A stretch of DNA of 64,000 nucleotides from assembly GCA_033851545.1 (NCBI GenBank), contig JAWWOO010000081.1:138055-202054 (forward strand). The letters run 5' to 3'. Each line of letters begins with the position of its first letter. Position 1 is the stretch's first letter. The notes beneath the pieces were generated by a model, which saw nothing but the letters and a program-made list of their open reading frames with translations, had not been told where the DNA came from and did not search any database. This document shows positions 59,445-64,000 of this stretch, piece after piece. The position numbers were made by a program, and so were the translations under genes. The DNA comes from JAWWOL01 sp033851545. Its GTDB lineage: Bacteria > Actinomycetota > Actinomycetes > JAWWOL01.

Positions 59445-60575
59445 TCACAGGCCGAACGCCACAGCCATGCTGTGCGTGCCCGCGTCCGCGGCGTGGCCGA
59501 GCGGGCCGAGCCCGAGCAGCTCCTCGGTGGTTTTCAGCAGGCTGTAGTGGTTGAACAGCTCGCTCGACCGGGTGCCGGCTGGGGTCGACGGCGCGACGAC
59601 CAGGGTGGCGACGTGACAACCGACGTCGGTCACGTTGGTCGCGCACTGGTAGGTGTGACCGCCCTCGCCCTCGTCGAAGGTGATGAACACCGCCGTGCTG
59701 CCCTGCCGGTAGGCCGGGCTCGCCACGATGCGCGGCACCCAGCGGGCCAGCCAGTCGTCGCCGGTGCGGGTGGGGCAGCTGTGCATGTCCGTACACACGT
59801 TCGGGCTGACGAAGCTGAACGCCGGCAGCCGGTTGCCATCGAGCGCCGAGGCGAACGGCCCGTCGCCGAGCGTCCCCATCGGCAGGTCCGACGCCTGGCA
59901 CTGGGCCGCGTCGGACGGGAAGTAGACCACCGGGTTGTGCCGGTCCACGTAGGTCCCGACATTCCGGGCAACACACGAGCTGGGCATGCTCTCCAGGTAG
60001 GAGCGCCACTGCCCCCCGCCGGCGCTGACCTGGCCGAACAGCGTCGGCGTGCCGGGCAACGAGCAGGTCGAGGGCTCGCAGTTGGTGTGCACGCCGCCGG
60101 TTGTGCCTGCGACTGCGGCAAAGTAGTTCGGCTGCGAGGGGTGGCTGACGTTGTGGTAGTTCGTCGCGAGGCCGCAGCTGGCGGCGAGCCGGTTGAGGTA
60201 CGGAGCCTGTCGGCGCGCCCACGACCCGGCGCCGCCGATCACGGTGTCGTACGACCGGTTCTCCAGCCAGATCCAGATCACGTGCCGGTAGCCGGCGGCC
60301 GGCGGGCCGGTCCGGCCGCAGGGCGTCGCTACGGAGCCCACACCCGCGGACGTTGACCGCAAGCCACGCGCCCCCTGGCCGGCCCGGTGCCGCGGCGCCG
60401 TGCCGCCCAGTGCCTGTGGTGCAACTGCCTGTGGTGCCACCGGCTGTGCCGCGACGGTCGGGGGTGGTGCGGCCGTCGAAGCAGCCGGGGTTGCCGGTGC
60501 GGCGCGGCCGTCCAAGGCACTGACCAGGAGGGCGCCGGCCAGCAGCAGTCCGACAGCTCCGGTCCCTGGTCTCAT
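59445..60575 (-). CDS. Secreted phosphoesterase-family protein (phospholipase C / acid phosphatase superfamily)
   Basis: 376 residues. A signal peptide (GTGAVGLLLAGALLVSAL) and an Ala/Pro-rich spacer of about 60 residues precede the domain. YRHVIWIWLENRSYDTVIG is the start motif of the phosphoesterase family (PF04185), where Glu and Asn bind metal. SHPSQPNYFAAVAGTTGG and AVFITFDEGEGG supply the remaining active-site residues. Six or more cysteines suggest disulfides. The family includes phospholipases C and acid phosphatases; the substrate here is not known. Confidence 0.87.
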   Translation of the reverse strand: MRPGTGAVGLLLAGALLVSALDGRAAPATPAASTAAPPPTVAAQPVAPQAVAPQALGGTAPRHRAGQGARGLRSTSAGVGSVATPCGRTGPPAAGYRHVIWIWLENRSYDTVIGGAGSWARRQAPYLNRLAASCGLATNYHNVSHPSQPNYFAAVAGTTGGVHTNCEPSTCSLPGTPTLFGQVSAGGGQWRSYLESMPSSCVARNVGTYVDRHNPVVYFPSDAAQCQASDLPMGTLGDGPFASALDGNRLPAFSFVSPNVCTDMHSCPTRTGDDWLARWVPRIVASPAYRQGSTAVFITFDEGEGGHTYQCATNVTDVGCHVATLVVAPSTPAGTRSSELFNHYSLLKTTEELLGLGPLGHAADAGTHSMAVAFGL

Positions 60576-60680
60576 CCCTCGAGTGTCGGCGCTGGAAGCC
60601 CGGATTCAGCCGACCTTCATAAACTCCTCAAGCGACCCTCACCGGCCCATCAGCCCAGCCTCAGGGGCACGGGCGGCCGC

Positions 60681-61313
60681 CTAACGGATGGGCCGGGGGT
60701 CCTGCCCGCGGCGCACGGCCGGCTTGGGCAGCCGCATGAAGCGCATGGCGGTCAGCCGCATCAGCCCGTACAAGATGGCTCCCTTGCGCCCGGGCCCTCC
60801 GCCGGGGAACTCGCGGTCGATCGCCTTGCGCAGCAAGGTGAGCATGATGCCGATCTCGAGCATGTTGATGACGACGACCGCAGTCAGCAGTGCCACGAAG
60901 AGGCTGCGGATGCCGCCGCTGGTCAGCACGCTGCCGAAGTAGAGGATGAAGATGCTCGGCAACAGGAACTCGGACAGCGTCCGCTTTCCGTCCGCCCAGT
61001 CGCGGATGTAACGGCGGATCGGGCCGCGGTCCCGGCCCGGCAGGGCGCGCTCGTCGCCGGCCACGAGGGCCTTGCGGGCGTCGTTGCGCCGGATCGCGGA
61101 CTGCTGGCGGGACTGCCGCGCCGCCTCGCGCCGGTTGGTGGGCGCGGTGACCGGGGCCCTGCGCTTCTCGGCGATGCTGCGCTTGGGCGTGGGCCTGCCC
61201 TTGCCGGCCGGGGCCGGCTTGTCGGCCTTGCCCGTACGGGGGCCGGGAACCGCGGCCGGGTCGGAAGCGTTTTGGGGAGACGCCGGATCTCCCGGCGTAC
61301 GACGTCCTAGCAC
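60681..61313 (-). CDS. DUF3043 membrane protein
   Basis: 210 residues. A long basic, Pro/Ala-rich N-terminus (about 1-85) holds KGRPTPKRSIAEKRRAP and a KAL-V-GDERALPGRDRGPIRR segment before two membrane helices (FLLPSIFILYFGSVLTSGGI; SLFVALLTAVVVINMLEIGI) and a basic C-terminal tail. This is the typical DUF3043 layout, an actinobacterial family without known function. It is divergent from the pspA operon across 131 bp. Confidence 0.88.
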   Translation of the reverse strand: MLGRRTPGDPASPQNASDPAAVPGPRTGKADKPAPAGKGRPTPKRSIAEKRRAPVTAPTNRREAARQSRQQSAIRRNDARKALVAGDERALPGRDRGPIRRYIRDWADGKRTLSEFLLPSIFILYFGSVLTSGGIRSLFVALLTAVVVINMLEIGIMLTLLRKAIDREFPGGGPGRKGAILYGLMRLTAMRFMRLPKPAVRRGQDPRPIR

Positions 61314-61444
61314 CCGCTCAGGGTAGCCGTCCGTTCGGCCTCATGGCAGGGCCGGTCGGGGATACCGACCGACGGGTTGCGTGCGTAGGCTGGACGATGA
61401 CCGCCGGTGCGGTACCGGCGGGCGGGAAAGGGGCGTCCGCGCCG

Positions 61445-62233
61445 ATGGCCAGTCTCAGCAAGCGACTCGCATTTGTCTTCCGGGCCAAGGCCAGCAAGGC
61501 GCTGGATCGGGCGGAGGACCCGCGCGAGACCCTCGACTACTCGTACCAGAAGCAGATGGAGATGCTGCAGAAGGTACGCCGCGGGGTCGCCGACGTCGCG
61601 ACCTCCCGCAAGCGCCTCGAGCTGCAGATGAACGGCCTCCAGCAAAGCGGTGACAAGCTCCAGGCGCAGGCGCAGCAGGCGCTCACCCAGAACCGCGAGG
61701 ACCTGGCCCGCGAGGCGCTGACCCGTCGCTCGGCGATCCAGACCCAGCTCGGCGACCTGTCGGCCCAGCACGCACAGCTGCAGGCCGAGGAGGAAAAGCT
61801 CACTGCCGCCGCCCAGCGGCTGGCGGCCAAGGTCGAGTCGTTCCGCACCCGCAAGGAGACGATCAAGGCCAGCTACACCGCCGCCGAGGCGCAGACCCGC
61901 ATCGGTGAGGCCTTCTCCGGCATCTCCGAGGAGATGAGCGACGTCGGCCTGGCCATGCAGCGGGCCGAGGACAAGACCGCCCAGATGCAGGCCCGGGCCG
62001 GCGCCATCGACGAGCTCGTCGCCTCCGGCGCACTGGACGACCCGAGCTCGAGCGGCCGCAGCGACGACATCCAGGCCGAGCTCGACCGGCTCTCCTCGAC
62101 CAGCGACGTCGAGCTCGAGCTGGCCAAGATGAAGGGTGCGCTCGGGGCGGGCTCCGCTCCGGCTGCGATCGAGGCCGGCGCTGCTCCCGCGGAGACGGCG
62201 GAGCCGATCAGCATGGACAAGGAAGGCCAGTGA
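61445..62233 (+). CDS. PspA/IM30-family envelope stress protein
   Basis: 262 residues, almost entirely coiled-coil helix (about 1-210), as in PspA/IM30/Vipp1, which coat and repair the inner membrane and can hold back stress regulators. LSKRLAFVFRAKASKALDRA begins the amphipathic membrane-binding helix, and DPRETLDYSYQKQMEMLQKV is a family signature. A Gly/Ala-rich tail ends the protein. It heads an operon with PspAA, HtpX and a PspAB-like gene, a layout known in actinobacteria that lack PspB/PspC. The frame upstream to 61343 is not PspA-like. Confidence 0.94.
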   Translation: MASLSKRLAFVFRAKASKALDRAEDPRETLDYSYQKQMEMLQKVRRGVADVATSRKRLELQMNGLQQSGDKLQAQAQQALTQNREDLAREALTRRSAIQTQLGDLSAQHAQLQAEEEKLTAAAQRLAAKVESFRTRKETIKASYTAAEAQTRIGEAFSGISEEMSDVGLAMQRAEDKTAQMQARAGAIDELVASGALDDPSSSGRSDDIQAELDRLSSTSDVELELAKMKGALGAGSAPAAIEAGAAPAETAEPISMDKEGQ

Positions 62234-62511
62234 TGATCGTCCGCGTCATGGGTGAGGGACAGCTGCGGGTGGCCGACACCGAGATCGACGGCCTGAACGC
62301 CCTCGACAACGAGCTCCAGCTGGCCCTCGAGGGAGGTGACGAGGCGCTCTACCTCCAGGCGCTCACCGCTCTGACCGACCGGGTACGCGAGGTCGGTCGG
62401 CCGGTGTCGGATGACGAGCTGGTGCCCAGCGACATCGTCATCCCGACGCCCGAGGTCTCGCTCGACGAGGTCCGCCAGCTGGTCGGCGACGAGGGACTCA
62501 TCCCCGGCTGA
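62233..62511 (+). CDS. PspA-associated protein PspAA
   Basis: 92 residues. MIVRVMGEGQLRVADTEIDG at the start and DELVPSDIVIPTPEVSLDEV near the end match the PspAA family found next to pspA in actinobacteria. It is small, acidic and soluble. The start overlaps the pspA stop (GTGATG region at 62230-62235), so translation is coupled. It probably modulates PspA assembly; the mechanism is unknown. Confidence 0.92.
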   Translation: MIVRVMGEGQLRVADTEIDGLNALDNELQLALEGGDEALYLQALTALTDRVREVGRPVSDDELVPSDIVIPTPEVSLDEVRQLVGDEGLIPG

Positions 62512-62583
62512 TACGGAACGTCCTCCCGGGGCACAGCGTTGACCAGGACACGTCCCCCGCACCAAGAGAGTTGAGTCGCCCCG

Positions 62584-63495
62584 ATGGCCCGCACCCGGTT
62601 CCGCCCCGATCGCAAGCTCGTCAGCCGCATGCTGTTGACGGTCTTCCTGCTCGGCCTCCTCTACGTGTTGTTCGTCGGCGTGCTCATCGCGCTGCACGTG
62701 TCGGTCCTGCTGATCGTCATCATCGCCGGCGGGTTCTTCCTGCTGCAGTACTTCGCTTCCGACCGGATCGCTTTGTTCGCTGTCGGTGGCCACGTGGTCA
62801 CGCCGCAGGAGGCACCGCAGCTGCACGCCATCGTCGACCGGCTGTGCGCACTGGCCGACATGCCCAAGCCGGTCGTCGCGATCGCCGACGTCGACATGCC
62901 GAACGCGTTCGCCACAGGTCGCAGCCAGAAGCGGGCGCTTGTCTGCGCCACGACCGGCATCATGCGCCGCCTCGACAACGAGGAGCTCGAGGGAGTTCTG
63001 GCGCACGAGCTGTCCCACGTCGCCCACCGCGACGTCGCCGTCATGACGATCGCGAGCTTCCTCGGCGTGCTGGCCGGCATCATCACCCGGTTCGCGTTCT
63101 ACTCCGAGATGTTCGGCGGCGGCCGGCGCAACGACCGCGACAACACGGCGAGCCTGGTCGCGATCGTGATGTTCGTCTCCGGCATCGTCTACGCGATCAG
63201 CTTCCTGCTGATCCGGGCACTCTCGCGCTACCGCGAGCTGGCCGCCGACCGGGCGGGCGCGCTGCTGACCGGGCGGCCGTCCGCCCTGGCCAGCGCCCTG
63301 GTCAAGGTCACCGGCGAGATGGGCCGGATCCCGACCAACGACCTTCGCCGGGTCGAGCCGGTCAACGCGTTCTTCTTCACCCCGGCGCTGGCCCCCGGTT
63401 TCAGCCTCTCCTCGCTCTTCTCCACCCACCCGTCGCTCGAGCGCCGGCTGGAGAACCTCGGCTCCATCGCCCGCGAGCTCGGCCAGCCGCACTGA
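62584..63495 (+). CDS. htpX: HtpX-type membrane zinc metalloprotease (M48)
   Basis: 303 residues. Two N-terminal helices (MLLTVFLLGLLYVLFVGVLI; VSVLLIVIIAGGFFLLQYF) are followed by zinc motif HELSH (His141, His145) in GVLAHELSHVAHRDVAV. Two further hydrophobic segments and the third-ligand motif YRELAADRAGALL near residue 220 come next. HtpX degrades misfolded membrane proteins under envelope stress, which suits its place behind pspA. The next gene overlaps it (TGATG at 63493-63497). Confidence 0.95.
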   Translation: MARTRFRPDRKLVSRMLLTVFLLGLLYVLFVGVLIALHVSVLLIVIIAGGFFLLQYFASDRIALFAVGGHVVTPQEAPQLHAIVDRLCALADMPKPVVAIADVDMPNAFATGRSQKRALVCATTGIMRRLDNEELEGVLAHELSHVAHRDVAVMTIASFLGVLAGIITRFAFYSEMFGGGRRNDRDNTASLVAIVMFVSGIVYAISFLLIRALSRYRELAADRAGALLTGRPSALASALVKVTGEMGRIPTNDLRRVEPVNAFFFTPALAPGFSLSSLFSTHPSLERRLENLGSIARELGQPH

Positions 63496-64000
63496 TGAGC
63501 TTCCTCGACTCGCTGCTCGGCCGGTCCAAGCCGGTCAAGTCCAACCTCGACGACCTGTTCGCCCTGCCGACGGCTGCGCTGACCCTGGAGGCGGCGATGG
63601 GGCTGACGAGCACGGGCTCGGGATCGGTCTGCTTCAAGGCCGCCGAGGGCTCGGCGTTCGCGACGATGCAGTCCGAGGTCGAGCAGCTGCTCGCCGCCGA
63701 CGGCGTGGCCGCCGAGCAGGTGCGCGACTCGTACGGCTACACCTGGCTGGTCTGCAAGCACGACCCGTCGGACATGGCCGGCCTGGTCACCGAGCTGCAC
63801 GCGGTCAACTCCTCGCTCGAGGGGGCCGGCTTCGGCCAGGCGCTGCTCTGCTCGGTGGTCGGGTTCGAAGGCGACCTGAGCGGCGAGCACCGACGGGTGG
63901 CCCTGGTCTACCTCTACAAGCGCGGCACCTTCTACCCGTTCGCCCCGCTGCCGGGGGAGAAGCGTGACAACGCGCTCGAGCTGCAGCTGCGGGGCGTCAT
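63495..64000 (+). CDS. PspAB-like protein (3' end outside window)
   Basis: About 168 residues are visible and the frame runs off the right edge. MSFLDSLLGRSKPVKSNLDD, FALPTAALTLEAAMGL, DSYGYTWLVCKHDPSDMAGL and RRVALVYLYKRGTFYPFAPL match PspAB, a soluble actinobacterial protein encoded with PspA and HtpX. The ATG overlaps the htpX stop (TGATG), so the four genes form one tightly coupled unit. Confidence 0.88.
   Translation, partial: MSFLDSLLGRSKPVKSNLDDLFALPTAALTLEAAMGLTSTGSGSVCFKAAEGSAFATMQSEVEQLLAADGVAAEQVRDSYGYTWLVCKHDPSDMAGLVTELHAVNSSLEGAGFGQALLCSVVGFEGDLSGEHRRVALVYLYKRGTFYPFAPLPGEKRDNALELQLRGV

Noticed and set aside
61873..63492. 539-codon minus-strand frame opposite pspA-htpX
   Set aside because: It is a shadow of well-recognised genes and is full of Asp/Gln/Arg repeats without a domain.
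1..64000. tRNA genes, rRNA genes, CRISPR arrays, replication origin
   Set aside because: I saw no cloverleaf with GGTTCGAATCC-like arms, no rRNA sequence, no regularly spaced repeats and no DnaA-box cluster. A weak tRNA could be missed by eye, so a covariance-model scan would settle it.

Overview
The window is about 64 kb of very GC-rich DNA. It is coding-dense, uses many GTG starts and has short start/stop overlaps (GTGA, ATGA). Its gene families are typical of Actinomycetota: DUF4191 next to lipA/lipB, DUF3043, a PspA-PspAA-HtpX-PspAB block, PucR, SigE-type and SigJ/SigG-type ECF sigma factors, a LuxR-type AAA regulator, and type I glutamine synthetase with its adenylylation tyrosine. I cannot name the genus. 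I found no rRNA, tRNA, CRISPR array or intact mobile element.

Layout. 0-8.5 kb: a hydrolase tail, a methyltransferase, a glycerophosphodiester phosphodiesterase, a PAP2 membrane phosphatase, a secreted zinc protease, an FprA-like ferredoxin reductase, a ferric-reductase-like membrane protein coupled to a tiny membrane peptide, and a SigE-type sigma factor with its membrane partner. 8.5-14.1 kb: an integrase remnant, glnA, and a large triple-GAF/PP2C/HATPase stress phosphatase coupled to an RDD protein. 14.2-18.7 kb: a stress block (TerC, UspA-like, PucR, TerD, PGPGW membrane protein). 18.8-25.4 kb: DUF4191, lipA and lipB (lipoate synthesis), a 1001-residue LuxR-type regulator, and peptidase E.

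25.4-44.0 kb is the most interesting part. It contains two separate dihydroxyacetone-kinase-type phosphorelays. The first (25.7-29.9 kb) is dhaK-dhaL-dhaM, with DhaM fused to HPr and a full-length Enzyme I. The second (38.0-44.0 kb) has every part as a separate gene: DhaL, Enzyme I, an IclR regulator (opposite strand), DhaM, an aquaporin-family channel, DhaK and HPr. Three promoters, one for each Dha transcription unit that starts with dhaK, dhaL or the channel, carry the same 17-bp palindrome TTCG-N7-CGAA just downstream of the -10 box. A degenerate copy lies between iclR and dhaM. This suggests one IclR-controlled regulon covering both systems. Between the two systems lie an MFS transporter, a Ser/Thr kinase, a TIGR01777 epimerase, the 2-oxoacid dehydrogenase E2 (sucB) and E3 (lpd) genes, and a small conserved gene. 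The E2/E3 pair uses the lipoate made by LipB/LipA.

44.0-53.0 kb is accessory-looking: a lipoprotein, a decayed DUF4386 gene, a CDF-like membrane protein, a secreted family 43 glycosidase with two carbohydrate-binding-like repeats, an ECF sigma factor with its YCII/DGPF partner, a dihydrofolate-reductase-like protein, and a second sigma factor with a SnoaL-like tail. 53.1-64 kb is mostly conserved: an MtfA-like peptidase, pepA, gcvT, the cobU-cobT-cobS cobalamin loop genes, a secreted phosphoesterase, DUF3043, and the PspA envelope-stress operon, which runs off the right edge.
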